Assembly (NCBI GenBank): GCA_022496805.1
Contig: CM040094.1
Span: 14,221,501 to 14,285,500 of the forward strand
DNA length: 64,000 bases
Source of the DNA: Pohlia nutans
Lineage: Eukaryota > Streptophyta > Bryopsida > Bryales > Mniaceae
Direction of reading: 5' to 3'
Made by a program: the position numbers and the translations under genes. The stretch's first letter is position 1; each line of letters begins with the position of its first letter. Below the pieces are notes generated by a model. It was given only the letters and a program-made list of their open reading frames with translations. It was not told where the DNA came from and did no database searches. Shown here one piece after another: positions 11,382-22,899 of this stretch.

Positions 11382-14040
11382 TAAATAGTTACATTGATAT
11401 GTTGTAAAACATATATGGACTATATCATAAACATGTTTTCTCTTAGAAGTCTTATGTGTTGTTTGTCATTGTAAAAAGTTCATAAAAATTTGTAATAATT
11501 AGAATTTAGGCCAAAGCTAATCAATAATTTATAATAGCTAGCCTTGTGTCAAAAATTGTGTGCAGATTTATTCAGTTAGAGTTGAACTTTTTTAGTATTT
11601 AAAACTTTGTGTTTAGAAAAATTGGATGCTTTATTTTTGTAACATCTAAATTGTCTTGTTGTATAAACAACAATATATATTAATGTGTTAAAAGTGTTAT
11701 TGGAATTAGAAAAGGTGTGTATAGGTGGCAAGTGGTGAGTGTAAACCTCTAAACATCCTCGCCAATATCTACACAATTTTTTTGCAAATTTTCAATCAAC
11801 TGCAAAATGTCATGGCGAATCGTTTTTTGGAAATCCACTGTATAATTTTGAGTGTTGCATAGAGACGAGTATGTGGAATGAAAGTTTGTGCATTTCAAAT
11901 TTGTGGATGTCAAGATTATAGTAGTTGATTGAGTTTTTGGTGGATTGACGTCCACAAGCAACGAGGGTCTAGTGGACTTAATTAGCCTCAATTTTAGGCA
12001 TTAAGAAAAATTCAAAAAATTGCAAAAAAATTGCAAAAAAATTGATTCAATGAGTTTATGAACAAGAAAAAAAATTGGATTTTTTTGCACAAATTTAGAG
12101 CTTGTTAGTGCAAAGGTGTGATTCTTGCAATGTCACATGCATGAAACAGAGAGGAATACAAGTTTGTGTTCAGGCTGACCATGTTGGAATGAGCTGAAAT
12201 CCAAGTGAACGCAACAAAGTGGTTGAGCTGCCTTTGATATGTCAAATGGGCAAATTTGTTTACAACCCAGAGTGCATTTGGACAAGAAAAACAAAAAGTG
12301 ATGGTTCAACTACCCTCTAGTCCCACAAATATGACAAAAAGTGCCATGTCTTAGCCTCGATGTTGCCGCTCTGATGTTTGTTTGGTTGTCAACAAGCCCA
12401 TACAAAAGATGTGACAATGCAAACGCATAAATTGCACTTGACTCTTACAAAAAATAATAGACGATCAATGTTATCATGCAACCATCAATATTGATGTTGT
12501 TTGAACTACATGCAATGACACAACCAAACAACGAACTGCTTAAAAAATCAGACGAGATGAGATCAACTCAAGCAGATGCGTACCTTGGATATCACATTGG
12601 TTTGTTCGTTGCATTCATAAAGTATGAAGCACCATTGCTAAACGCATTATGAGCGAGCGACCTTGGCATTGTCATCAAATCTATGAAACTCGATGCAACA
12701 ATTCTATAGTCAGCATTGACGTGAGTATCAACCCTGGATATTGGCATTATGTTCATGTATCCATCGTTACCAATGTAGCAGCAAAGCTAATGACTAAGTA
12801 CAAACATTAGAAAATGGAGCCACCAAAATTCACACGTCATCACCCGTAAGTAGATGCCACAAAAATTCCTATGTCATCACATGTAAGTAGATGCCAACGG
12901 CTCATCTTAGTGGGAATTCCAGCAAAGAAGATGCGCCAAATTGGAGATAATAAAAATGGCTTTATTTGCACATGCAAGCTTACTATAAATAATGATGACT
13001 ATTCCTTATGGGCAATCATGAAGTGTTTATAAGGAACAAAAGAATGGACTGTGCATAAGGAGCAAAAGCATGGATTGTTTAAAAGGGGCACTGGCATTGG
13101 ACTATTCACTAGGAACAAAATCTTGGACTATTTACAAGGCTACCATATTGAAAATTGAAAAAAATAAAATAAAATGAAGCTTGCAAAATAGGAAAGCGAA
13201 ACTTGAAAAAAATAAACTTCAAAATGACCATAATAATTTGAACAAAAAACATTATAAAGGGCACAAATTGAATGTATAGCCAAAAAATTATTAGATGGGG
13301 CAAAATTTAGAAGGAGAAAAAAATTAAGGGTAAAACTTAAAATGGGAAAAATTTAGAAGGGGAAAAATTAATGTAAGGATAAAAAATATAAGGATAAAAT
13401 TTAGAAGGAACAAAACTATATAGCCACAAACAAAACGATAAGTAATAAAAGGGGAATGCAAATTGTATAGAAAATTCTTATTGTTCGAAGTGGAAAATGG
13501 GTCTTGTAATAACCAATCCTAAGGTGGAGAAACATATCCCCATATTGTCAACATGCCAAATCAGTGACTGTCGATGAGTGGTATTGCTTACACATTGATT
13601 TCATCTTTTGTCGGTCTTCACAAGTGAATGAACACGAGGGCAACAATTGTAAATTGAAGTGACTCTTCTATGTTTGCCCCAATTAGCTATAAGTGCCTCC
13701 GCTAGATCCATAGTGAAATGGACGTGATCAAGTGGACGCTTCTCCGCCATTTGGAAAAAGTCTTGTGCATAAACCAAGAGTTTATTCGACACGTGAAAAA
13801 CAACAATCTATGCTACTACTTGTGGCCGGCTTTCAACTTGGCAAGAATACTCAAGGTTGGTCAGAGATGTCGACACCAGGCGTCCACGTGGTGTATTTAC
13901 AATATATAAGTTTGATTTTAGGCATTTTTATTGGAAACACTAATTTTTTTTCAATGCTTTGTTTTCTTTCTTAAGCCACAATATTTTTAATATCCCTCAA
14001 TTTGATGATTATCACCAAATAAAATCCACTTTTAATGTTC
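11382..14040. other. Intergenic, no feature recognised
   Basis: Downstream of the gene's TAA (11379-11381) there is AT-rich DNA with scattered short frames on both strands. No inverted-repeat element, tRNA or conserved protein was seen. Confidence 0.5.
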
Positions 14041-14060
14041 GGAACTAAACCCACCATCAC

Positions 14061-14460
14061 CTAATTTACCACCGTCCCCAACTTCCAACTTGTCCAAGCC
14101 TTACAATTTTGCAAGTGGTGGCAATTCTGAGTAGTGTAAATGTTACCAAAATTTAAATTAGGCTTTGAATGCCTATCAACAATGTACGTTCTCTTCTCTT
14201 GGTGCTTGATGAGGTTATCAGTCTTCGGCACAATGTTCTTCTTCCGTCCTTCAACATTAGTACAAATTGTGTAGATCATAGCCACGAAGATTCTATTCAT
14301 GAAGTCCCCTTCATCTCAAGTGTATTTGACCGACTACAACTCTTGTGCCATTCTCTTCGGATCAGGGGTCTTCCTCTTTTTCATCAAACCGCCTCTCTTC
14401 TTACTCGAGTCCCTCCTCTTCTTCTTCAATAATCGAGATTCATGTACAACTTGGTTGCCA
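14061..14460 (-). pseudogene. Degraded reading frame with a zinc-finger-like Cys/His patch, possibly transposon-derived
   Basis: On the minus strand a frame that is open except for two stops reads a Lys/Arg-rich start (KKRGGLMKKRKTPDPKRM), then a 79-codon stretch with YTICTNVEGRKK and VPKTDNLIKHQEKR. The arrangement C-x2-C ... K-T-D-x-L-x-K-H resembles the single Cys2-His finger seen at the N-terminus of some plant transposon-derived proteins. The family is not certain and the downstream domain is not found. A chance frame in AT-rich DNA is the alternative. Confidence 0.25.
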
Positions 14461-15193
14461 TTGCCATCGCTAAGATCTTCACCAAACCCCACAGAAGGCT
14501 CAGACGCATAGCATCCTTCTAGCCAACACGTCGGGTTACAGAGTCCTCAACACGAGTTTCAGAAACATGCGTAATGAAACATCCGGGTACAATTGCCGGA
14601 TCTAAAGTCCGACCTGGCGAGGTAGGCGATAAATACTTCCCAATGCCATTGACATTGTGGATGGAGCCAAAGTTCCGAATGCGGAAGTTCTCTAACAATT
14701 TGAGTAGCAACGCCATTACCTAATTCCCTACGCCACTCAAAACAACAACAAATTGAGGAAACCAACAAGAAAAACCAAATCGCAAAGCAAGGTGCCCAGT
14801 GATTGCCCACTGCCTAAATTCCACAACATAGAACTTGTAGTAACAACAATCATACGAGATCAACCAATACTCTTGTGCTATGGGATTTTCCATCACATTG
14901 CACCGTATTGTCTTGTCAAATTATTAGAACAATAAAAAACAAATGGAAGCGCTGCTTGCTAATGGAACAGACAAATGGAAGCACAACTCGCAAATGGAAC
15001 AAGGATGTGAGGAGGCTAGACCTAATGGAGATGGATTAGAGTTTGCTACGTGAACAACCCAGATACAACAGCCTCGCTACATATGAGGAGTCCAAATTGC
15101 AGCCACACTACAGACTTATCGTAGGTCATATGGATGACAATATACTCATCCCATGCAGACACATCGCAATAATAATTTCATCCATGATTATTA

Positions 15194-15659
15194 GGCCCTC
15201 TTTACACTAGAGGCGAAGAGCTGTGGAGAAAACCTCACAAGGACCATGGCTCATCCTTGAGAAGCCAACCTTTGAGCTTGACGGCCTTTGGATATAGTGT
15301 AAAGTGAGAAGGGGCCACAAAACAAAGTGCTAATTTTTAAAAATAAAGTTCTCACATATTCTTAAAAAAATAAAAAAATGATTGGTTGTGAGAATTTTGG
15401 CCAAATGTCCTCTCGGATTTTGCGTTAAATCCACCTTTTGAGGTGGCGGCTTGATGCAAAATATGGAGGCCTTGAAAAATGTACACTTTTGTTGCTACGA
15501 AGAACAAAAGTGTTGTCCATGTCATTTTCTCCTCCTTCTGTCCTTGAAACTGAAAATTTTGAGTTCAAAGTGACATTCTTTGGTCTTCTCGGTTTCTAAG
15601 CCTCCTATTAGCTGAAATTTCCTTCTTCAAGGCTTCTTGTCTCTAGTAGAAAGAGGCCC
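15194..15659. mobile_element. Harbinger-type MITE
   Basis: Bounded by TTA at 15191-15193 and 15660-15662. The left end GGCCCTCTTTACACTAGAGG is mirrored by the right end (CTCTAGTAGAAAGAGGCCC). A 3-bp TTA duplication with G/C-rich ends starting GG(G/C)CC is typical of PIF/Harbinger relatives (Tourist-like). No gene inside; length 466 bp. Confidence 0.65.
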
Positions 15660-15744
15660 TTACTCATGCGTACATTTGCAAAATGTCCCAAATTTCAATT
15701 CCCTATACCTACCATACTTGTGGCACATAGCATTTTGTTTTTAA

Positions 15745-15925
15745 CCCCCAAACGTCCCAGTGTCCAAAAACTGAATCACGAAAGGATTCAAAGCCTTGTA
15801 ACTTTCTCATACAATCTCAGATGACTTCTATCCAAAAAAATTGACATACTTGCATTTAGAGGCCTCTCCAATATTATCAACATCTCCCCATCACAACAGA
15901 TTCACTCTAATTGGTAGCAATGATC
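15745..15925 (+). mobile_element. 5' fragment of a TTAA-type element, CCCCTAAACGTCCC family
   Basis: TTAA (15741-15744) is followed by CCCCCAAACGTCCCAGTGTCC. The following 160 bp match the elements at 37430-37751, 50983-51278 and 28241-30438 in the same order (gaatcacgaa, tcaaagcc, gacatacttgca, ggcctctccaatatt), but about 40 bp are missing in the middle. No right end is found. Confidence 0.65.
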
Positions 15926-16279
15926 TCAAAACCACTTTATGACATTTAGAACATTATGCGACCTCCTACATAAATGGTATCTACTTTTGCTAACCAGTGC
16001 ATACAATACTCCCGATACCTCTATAATATCTGACAATACCCTTGATATATTAAGGTGATACCATGATGATATCTGCGGATATCACCTCATGAAGTTGCTA
16101 CATATTTATATCATGACGAGCATTCTCGCTACATCTCAATTTTTTTTTCATTTTCTTTCTGTGTATGTTTAGCACCCCACTTTTTTGGGTAGAAATCCAG
16201 CTAATTTTAGCCAGTTTTGAGATGCAGTGAATAGTAATCCTGTCGAAGGGACTCACACTAGTGCAAAACCCCGTTTAAA

Positions 16280-16400
16280 CAACATGTTCAAACAACATTT
16301 AAACGAAAATGTTGTTTCAACCAAAATTTGGTTGTATGTTGTTTCAACAACCAGTGTTGAAACAACATTGTTCCAGAAAATGTTGTTTCAACCAACTTGT
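16280..16400. repeat. Cluster of palindromic GTTGTTTCAAC units
   Basis: The unit atgttgtttcaac and its inverse gttgaaacaacat alternate about six times in 120 bp, so the stretch can fold in several ways. A lone copy also occurs near 24497. It may be the core of an inverted-repeat element or a recombination remnant. Confidence 0.55.
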
Positions 16401-16628
16401 GGGAACTCATGGAGAACATTAGAACATCGACATATTAGAACGGAGAGAACTCCTTCACAACCCTAGGCCTACGCTCACCATCGATAAGATCGGACAGCTG
16501 AGGATTGTTTTAGGGTTTGGCGCTCGCTAAGTTAAAGCCTACGCAGAGTTCAAAGTCGTTCAGTTGTCTTCACGAGTTCAGCCGCAGGTAGAGCCACAAC
16601 TTAAGCTTAGCCACAACTTCTTCTCTGC

Positions 16629-16688
16629 AGACATGGCTTCTTACCCGCAGACATAGCTTCTTCCCTACAGGCATAGCTTCTTTCCCTA
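16629..16688 (+). repeat. Three-copy short tandem repeat in the SF3B1-like leader
   Basis: Three near-copies of gcagacatagcttcttccc, about 20 bp each, lie in tandem with small changes. Confidence 0.65.
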
Positions 16689-16767
16689 ACGTTTTATTGA
16701 GTTTTTGTGGAGAGGAGTTGGTGGAGTAAATTTAGGGTTTTGAGGGGCGTAGGGTTTTGGAGCGAAG

Positions 16768-17040
16768 ATGGAGGTCGAGACGATGGACCGGGAGATCGCT
16801 AAGGTCCAGGAGGAGCGGCGAAAACATGAATCGGAGGTGCCGCAAGCGACCTCGCTGAGTTTTGACGAGGATTTGTATGGAGTGTCGAACAGGTTCGAGG
16901 GTTACAAGTGCTCAATTGCGCTGAACGATGAAGATGACGAGCCATAGGATGCGATGGAGAGGGAAGTCGCAAAGAAACTGGCTTGCTACATGGCGCCGAA
17001 GAGTATCATGAAGGAGTTGTGGTGGGAGTTGTAGACGGAG
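16768..17040 (+). pseudogene. Broken 5' fragment of splicing factor 3B subunit 1 (SF3B1-like)
   Basis: The frame from ATG 16768 reads MEVETMDREIAKVQEERRKH, then TSLSFDEDLYGVSNRFEGY and AMEREVAKKLACYMAPKSIM. This is the N-terminal pattern of eukaryotic SF3B1 (IAK-QEERRK, F-x-DLYG, RF-GY, AKKLA-Y-APKS), a U2 snRNP subunit that grips the branch site. The frame is cut by TAG after DDEP (16945-16947) and again after LWWEL, and the Arg/Gly-rich continuation and HEAT repeats are absent. The preceding 300 bp look like a real leader with a threefold near-repeat (gacatagcttcttccc, about 16629-16685), so a genomic fragment and not a processed copy was duplicated. It sits about 0.65 kb left of the Harbinger element. 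Confidence 0.7.
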
Positions 17041-17695
17041 TCGCGCTACTATGGCTGGTCACGTTTGCTCTCGATGGGGTTACAGAGAATCCGCCCCATA
17101 GCGTGGCTGACGAGTTTCCTCACCACCCTGGCGCAGTCTAAGCCCAGGTGGATGTCTAAATGGCTTTCACCGTCTCCGCCGAGTACCCGCATCAACGAGT
17201 ACAAGGACATGCATGGTCTAAGAGCTTTCCTTTCTCGATCCATTAATTGTTGTAACAAATCATGCTTTTCATTTGCCTCAGTCTGAAGCAGTGATTTAAT
17301 TTTTTTCACGAGACAATTTAGCAATTTTGCTGCTTCAAGAGATTTCCAGGCTCCTTGCTGGCTATTATTCCTTCCCTTATTTTCCAAAAATCTTTTGTAT
17401 CAATTAGCTAGCACAAATTTTATGTAGTAACTGGGCTAAAATCAGCAAAAGAAAATCACTGGGTTCGAAGCTCAGCTAATCTGAACAAACTTTCCTTTCA
17501 GGGGCTATTTTTTTGCAAGAAATGTGAGCCACAAATTGGGTTGTGGTTTTGGATTTGCTGAGAAATTTGAGCGTGTGGATCTTGTGCAGTTGGTGTAAAG
17601 GTGTTGTCAAAGCAGCTGCATGAGTATGTCCGCCTGGAGGATTTGCCCACGGCCTGGGACTAGAAAAATATTAATGGTATGTGGTTCCTTGCTTA
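17041..17695. other. GC-richer stretch between the SF3B1 fragment and the Harbinger element
   Basis: Composition is gene-like, and both strands have frames (73 codons plus at 17065, 112 codons minus at 17049-17387). Neither matches a family I recognise. The plus frame is the same frame as the SF3B1 fragment. At about 17589-17660 a short phrase (VGVKVLSKQLHEYVRLEDLP) reads like a coding remnant ending in TAG. Confidence 0.35.
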
Positions 17696-17911
17696 AGCCC
17701 CATTCGCACCTGGCCTTATGTAATGATGGTGCCAAAGGAATAAGACCGGGGGGCAGACGTTAAGGCCCTTGCATTCTCACGGTAGGGTTTTTTTGAAGGG
17801 GTTAACCCAGTCTTTGGGTTCGGATTATAATTTTTAAGTAAACAGTGTTCACATATATTATTATTTTACGCCTGATATCTGCCACGTAGGCAAAAATTTG
17901 TGAACTTCAGA

Positions 17912-17927
17912 GGGGGGGGGGGGGGGG
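17912..17927 (+). repeat. Run of 16 G
   Basis: Uninterrupted G tract inside the left subterminal region of the Harbinger element. It could form a G-quadruplex in DNA or RNA and is also a place where assembly length may be wrong. Confidence 0.9.
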
Positions 17928-19204
17928 TCACACCAGCGTCGGCAATGTTACGGGTTTGTCGGGGAGGTGGTTGTCTGCTTCCCTATGAAGCTCTGTTTTG
18001 AGCTCATGCTTGTCACTTGCATCAATCTGTTCTTGCCTCTGTCAATTCTTCTAGCTATTGTGTGTTCTCTCTCCCTCCTATGTTTGTTGCGCTTGCGGTT
18101 TAGGAAATTCAGTGGTTGTCGAGGCATTTGGAAGTGCGTGGTCGGAGTGCTGTTTTTGCGAAGCTCCGCCATTCCCCTGTTGCTCTGTTTCCCGAGTGTA
18201 TTTCATTCGTGGGCGGACAGGGGTCGCGTTGTAAGCACCGGCGCTTCTGGTTGGCGCAATCGCGCCTTTGTGGTTGTGCACACGAAAGTGTGCGGGCAAA
18301 TCAGAGGTGCGTTTGTTTGCATCTCTGGATTTTTCCCAGTTGTGTTTTGACCTCATCGTCGCATAATTCCCCCTTCTGTTGTTGTGGTGTTATTAAAAAA
18401 ATTTGATCGTTCTTTATAGTGCTTTCGTGTCTTGCTTTGTACTGTTATCATGCTCGTCTACTTACTGGGCTTTGATATTTGATTATAGTTCCGCACAATC
18501 TGTGGTTCTTGATTTTTTTTAGGGTTTCAGGTCTGTTTTAATGTCTTCTGCCACTGCCTCATACTCTGTGTTCAAGGTCCGCTGTTTAGTTGGTTCTGGT
18601 GTCGTTCAAAACTGTGCGCTCATTTCAGCGTAATTTGCAGTATTTTTTGTTAAATTCGTTGTTCACTATGGGCTCTGAAACCGTCATTCTCGTCTGTGTA
18701 GTTTGCGTTCCGTTTCCGTTAATGTCTGCTCTGAATTGGACATTAAAGTGAAGGATGCCGAATTGTAGCTGTGGGGATGAAATTGGAAGGGTCCTGGTTT
18801 AGGGAACATGGTGATTTCATATGCCCTATGTCAAGGTCCTAACGGCAGTTTATAAGAATTGTTTTCTAAATTATTTTGCACTAACAGTAATACTTAAAAA
18901 CACACAAACTAGGTTGACAGGGATTGAATTTCAATCACTGGACGCTTCCTTGTTAGGTACAGTAGTGCACACTCACATCTCCACCTTTGTATCGTAAAAC
19001 ACCCATATCTTGTTACTGTCTAGGGTTTAGGGTTTTGCCTTCTCTCTGTATTTTATTTCTTTAGGGTGAGTCCGTTGCATTCTATCTACTCTTGAATGAC
19101 ACCTTTTTAGATTCAGGGTTTGAATTTGATGTAATTTGTGAACATGATCACTATGAAGTGCCCTAAACGTGAGTTGGATGTTTCTCTCTAGGGTTACGAG
19201 GCAC

Positions 19205-20549
19205 TCTGTAATGGATCCCTTCATGCAGCCATCGTATGTATTTGCTTTCACAGCCTGGCTGCTACTGCAGCTACTCAACGAACCGCACTACAGTGAGTAC
19301 ATAGTTGTGCCAGCTGATTTAGAGGAGGGTATGCAGGATCCCTTCGATGCGGTTGTGGGTACTCTGATGGGGCCCATACATGATGTACACAGTTACTTCA
19401 ACTCAGGTTTGAATAACTACCGTTTATGCACCATGTTTTCGGGACTGGATGAGGAGTTAGGGTTCTGGGTCAGGCCCAGGTCTACAACATAGTTCAGTAG
19501 GTTCTTGCTTGAGCAGTACGATGACGAGCGGTGGGTGCAGATGTTTCGCATGTCCAAAAAATCAGTTTATGCACTTTCAGAGTTATTGAAGGTCGATGTG
19601 CATCGGCATGACACTAAATACCAAATAGTCGTACCAGCCTTGATACGTGTTGCTTGCACGTTGTTTAAATTGACGGATGGAGCAAGCCTGCTTATATGCA
19701 GCGAGATGTTTGCAGTGGGCAGGAGCACAGTGTCACTCTTCTTGCGTGATGTTGTATATGCTATAAATGAGACCTTGCGCAGCGAAATCACTTGGTCCAT
19801 AGGGGAAAGATTGAGGCAAACTCAAGCATCTTTTAAGAGGCTTTGCGGCTTACCCGCTGTGGTTGGTGCGATTGACGGGACACATGTGCATGTTGCTAAA
19901 CCTAGAGTTGTGCCTGCCGATTATTACTACTTTAAGTCCGGTGGGTATACAATGAACTGTCAAGCCGTGGTGGATTCTTAGAAACGATTTCTAGACTTGT
20001 TCTTGGGTATGCGAGGTTCCACAAATGATTCCCGCATGTTGCGTTGTTCCTCACTCACAGTCCTCACTGCATCATATGGCTTCACATGACAACTTGTTTG
20101 ATAGAGGAAACGTAGTGGATGGATTTTCTCCATACTTGTTGGGTGACTCTGGATACCCCTTACACTCGTGGCTTATGGTTCCGCATCGCAGACTAGGGTA
20201 ATTGAGTGTGGCAGAACAATTGTTCAATAGAAGGCTACGACGGGGACGGTGTGTAGTTGAAAATGCTTTTGGAATATTTAAGCAGACGTTCTGCGAGTTG
20301 CTTGTGAAGACCCATCTTGACATCAATTTCCTCCCCGATGTTATCATTGCTTGCGCGATTCTTCACAACGTCCTTCTCGGACACTCACACGAGGAGGTTG
20401 AGCAGTTTTTTCACGTGCTGCATACAGAAGGCTTGGATGGGGAGGTAATTGATGAGGAGCCGGGGCCGGGAGACGGTGCTGTTGTCCATGACAATGATGT
20501 TGAACTTCACTACAAGAAAACAGTGTCCGAATTGACACGTCCTAATTGA
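19205..20549 (+). pseudogene. Harbinger transposase (DDE superfamily endonuclease), decayed
   Basis: The protein cuts and joins the transposon ends. Pieces in order: an N-terminal part (19205-19489; FAFTAWLLLQLL...), a helix-turn-helix part (MSKKSVYALSELL ... VGRSTVSLFLRDVV), then the DDE nuclease. The three catalytic acids are visible: D in VVGAIDGTHVH (about 19874), D in LLGDSGYPLHSW (about 20143) and E in RCVVENAFGIFKQTF (about 20260), followed by DVIIACAILHNVLL. The frame is broken by TAG at 19490-19492, TAG at 19979-19981 (after CQAVVDS, where relatives have Gln), a one-base shift near 20085-20090 and TAA at 20199-20201. Length without breaks, about 450 residues, is normal for the family. 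The first ATG in frame is 19169; I prefer 19211 (MDPFMQPS), but the start is not decided. Confidence 0.9.
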
Positions 20550-20620
20550 CAAAAACTGTCCGAATTGATAGAAATGTGTCCAAAGTGACAGAAATCTGTC
20601 ATAAAGACGAGTTGATTTGG
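20515..20620 (+). repeat. Short imperfect repeats at the transposase 3' end
   Basis: Variants of tgtccgaattgacaga occur about five times at 16-24 bp spacing across and just after the transposase stop codon. They may be a minisatellite or transposase binding sites; their position in the middle of the element favours the first. Confidence 0.5.
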
Positions 20621-21013
20621 ACATGTTTTTGACCATGCAACGGAATCAAGTGGTATAGAAAAAAATGTGAGTGATGCATTTTTTATTTTTTTCGGTTTCC
20701 TTTCTTTGCCACTGTTCTGTTTTAGATTTGTTTACTAGTATGCATACATTGCAAATGTAGAAGTCACAGATTAGGTATGTCCAAATAGAATGGTTCTTTT
20801 ACTTTGAATGTAGATTTTTTTTAATTTTTTCAAGTAATCAATAGGAATACATTCAAAGCAAATAAAATTGACAAACATATGTCATGTCCCTCTACATGTG
20901 ACGCAGATGAGGCTGCCCTGTGACATGGAGCTAGGGCCGCGGGATGAAGGTCACTACAACATATGAAGTCACTAGCTAGAAATAAGTTCACTAGCTAGAC
21001 TGAAGTACCTAGG

Positions 21014-21800
21014 TCAATAAGAAGTTGGTACTTTTGCAGAAGGTCCAGAATGTAGGGAATCGGGATGTGCAGAGCTCCTGGGGTTGTCAGATGCACGGAG
21101 TGCAGTTGTTGCAGTTTCTTTCTTGTTGTTGGCCTCCGGCAGTGATGCACCCGGATCAACACATCCTTTACTACTGTGATATGCAGAGAAACCGGCAGCT
21201 GCAGTGGTGTGTTCTGTAGTAGTGGCAGCAGCTGTACTAGTGTGGCATGCAGTAGTCCCGCCAGCTAGGCATGGTATGCTGTGGTGCACAGCAAGCACGG
21301 TGGGAAATGTTGAAGCCCATGGTGGGTTTGTGGAATTCAAGGTCGTTTGTGCACTGGGGCTTTCTGTGTGGGCCAGCTGGAAGTAGGGTCCGGGAGCATA
21401 GAATGCCCGGGCATTTCTTGTTTGATCTGCAGTAGCCAAGTGTGGTGCTGTGGGGAATGAAAAGTCCCTATTCATTGTCAAAGAGTTGCTCAAAACATTT
21501 GACAGTTGGGAAAGACATGAAACCATCTCGCCTTGTTTCATAATGATGAGTCTCGCGTTATCGTTCGCTTGGCTGCGTTTTCGTATAGTCACTAGTCTTT
21601 TTCGCGTTGGTAGGCTCTCTGCTCACCAAACAACTTCAACTGAACCTCTATTTTTGAACGCTCCAAGTCTCGAGTTGCGTCAGCTATGTCTTGCATTTAC
21701 TGGGCCATCACTGCGCCTGTTGTTTTCGTAGCCTCTGCGATGATGGCATGTCCCGACACATTTTTTCGTCTGACTCCCGTGTTGCCTGGGCGGCGATGAA
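21014..21800 (-). pseudogene. C-terminal part of the Harbinger Myb/SANT-like protein, decayed
   Basis: Continues the minus-strand protein downstream of 21864. A helical stretch reads MQDIADATRDLERSKIEV, then LKLFGEQRAYQREKD, then after stops ARLIIMKQGEMVSCLSQLSN, typical of the coiled C-terminal helix of these proteins. The last 130 residues are Ala/Thr/Ser-rich and of no known function. Stops (TAA near 21697, and two near 21590) and frame changes separate the pieces. Confidence 0.55.
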
Positions 21801-21863
21801 CTGCAAACTACGAGGTTGCGGAGGAACTAATGATGTGTGGCGTTATACCTGGCCGTTGTAGGG

Positions 21864-22858
21864 TCATGAATTGGGCGTGTCAACACCATCGCTTGCAGCT
21901 GGAGCCCGAGACGGTGTAGAAGACATCATCGGTGGAGATTGTGGTGGAGTAGTTTCATCCGTTTCATGCAGAGTATCAGGTGGCGGGAAATCCATTGGAT
22001 CTTCCGTCTCAGGTTCACTTTCTCCATCCTGTTCCTGTTGGACATGCGTTTGTGATCCTCTATAGTTACCATCCGTGGGAGTTAAGAGGTCTCTAACGTG
22101 CGGTGGTGTAATCATTGGGCGATTACCATACCACTCGTGTATGGCTACGTAAACTTCGTGTACAAAGACACGAGGTAGTCCCTCTGCTTTCCTCTCCGAT
22201 GGACTCAATTCCCAGTAATCAGGTACATTTCTTCCTGTTCTGCAAAGATAATCTGCTATTCGTTTGTAGTCCGATATAATCTGGTTCCATTTAGTCTTGC
22301 AAGACGGGCCATCATGCAGAATCGGGGAGTAACCTGCGCTGTTGACAACGTGGGACACGCGAAGCCATTTGCCTGTCTCGGGGGTCATGAGATCCCTCCC
22401 ATCCACGGTGTCAAGCTCTTGGAGAAACATTTCTCGCTTGGCCTCTATCAATGTTGTAATCTCTTGCGGTAGCCAATTCGGCCCCCGATCCGTTCTAGCT
22501 TGCTTCGCTGCACTTGGACCTGCAGATGACGGGGTGCTAGATGGGGGTGCGCGGGGCAAGGCAGAGACACCAAGTGCACGAACAATTGGCTGATTTTGTA
22601 CTAAATTGCCATGAATGCTTTGACCTGACAATTGACATGTAAAAATTAGTACCAAAAACCTTTGCTAAACAAATTCTCGTTGAAGCATTGGAGCGTTGTT
22701 TTGTGCTCTGCAGGTCCATTGTTTAAGATGAAATAGCAGATTCACAATGAAATGTAGCATAAAAAGAATGGGAATTAATAATGTAGCTCACCGTCAACTG
22801 TAGAGGGCGTAGGACGGAGCGGGCCTCCGTAAAGTTGGGCATCAATACGATTGTCCAT
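21864..22858 (-). CDS. Harbinger ORF1: Myb/SANT-like DNA-binding protein
   Basis: Exon 1 is 22792-22858 (MDNRIDAQLYGGPLRPTPST) and exon 2 is 21864-22624; the GT-AG junction joins in frame as DGQSIHGN. The core domain (NWLPQEITTLIEAKREM ... KTKWNQIISDYKRIADY ... DYWELSPSERKAEGLP ... VYVAIHEWYGNRP) is a trihelix/Myb-like domain with the usual spaced tryptophans. In PIF/Harbinger elements this second protein binds the element DNA and brings the transposase to the ends and into the nucleus. The C-terminus is acidic and Pro-rich and stops at 21864-21866, probably early, because recognisable sequence continues beyond. It is transcribed toward the transposase gene. Confidence 0.8.
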
Positions 22859-22899
22859 GTTTAAGATAAGTGGGCTGCATATTAAAACAACACGCCATC

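Noticed and set aside
16768..19981. Reassigned TAG = Gln genetic code
   Set aside because: Considered because of several in-frame TAGs. Rejected because the P450 ends with TAG at the normal family length and the affected loci are otherwise decayed copies.
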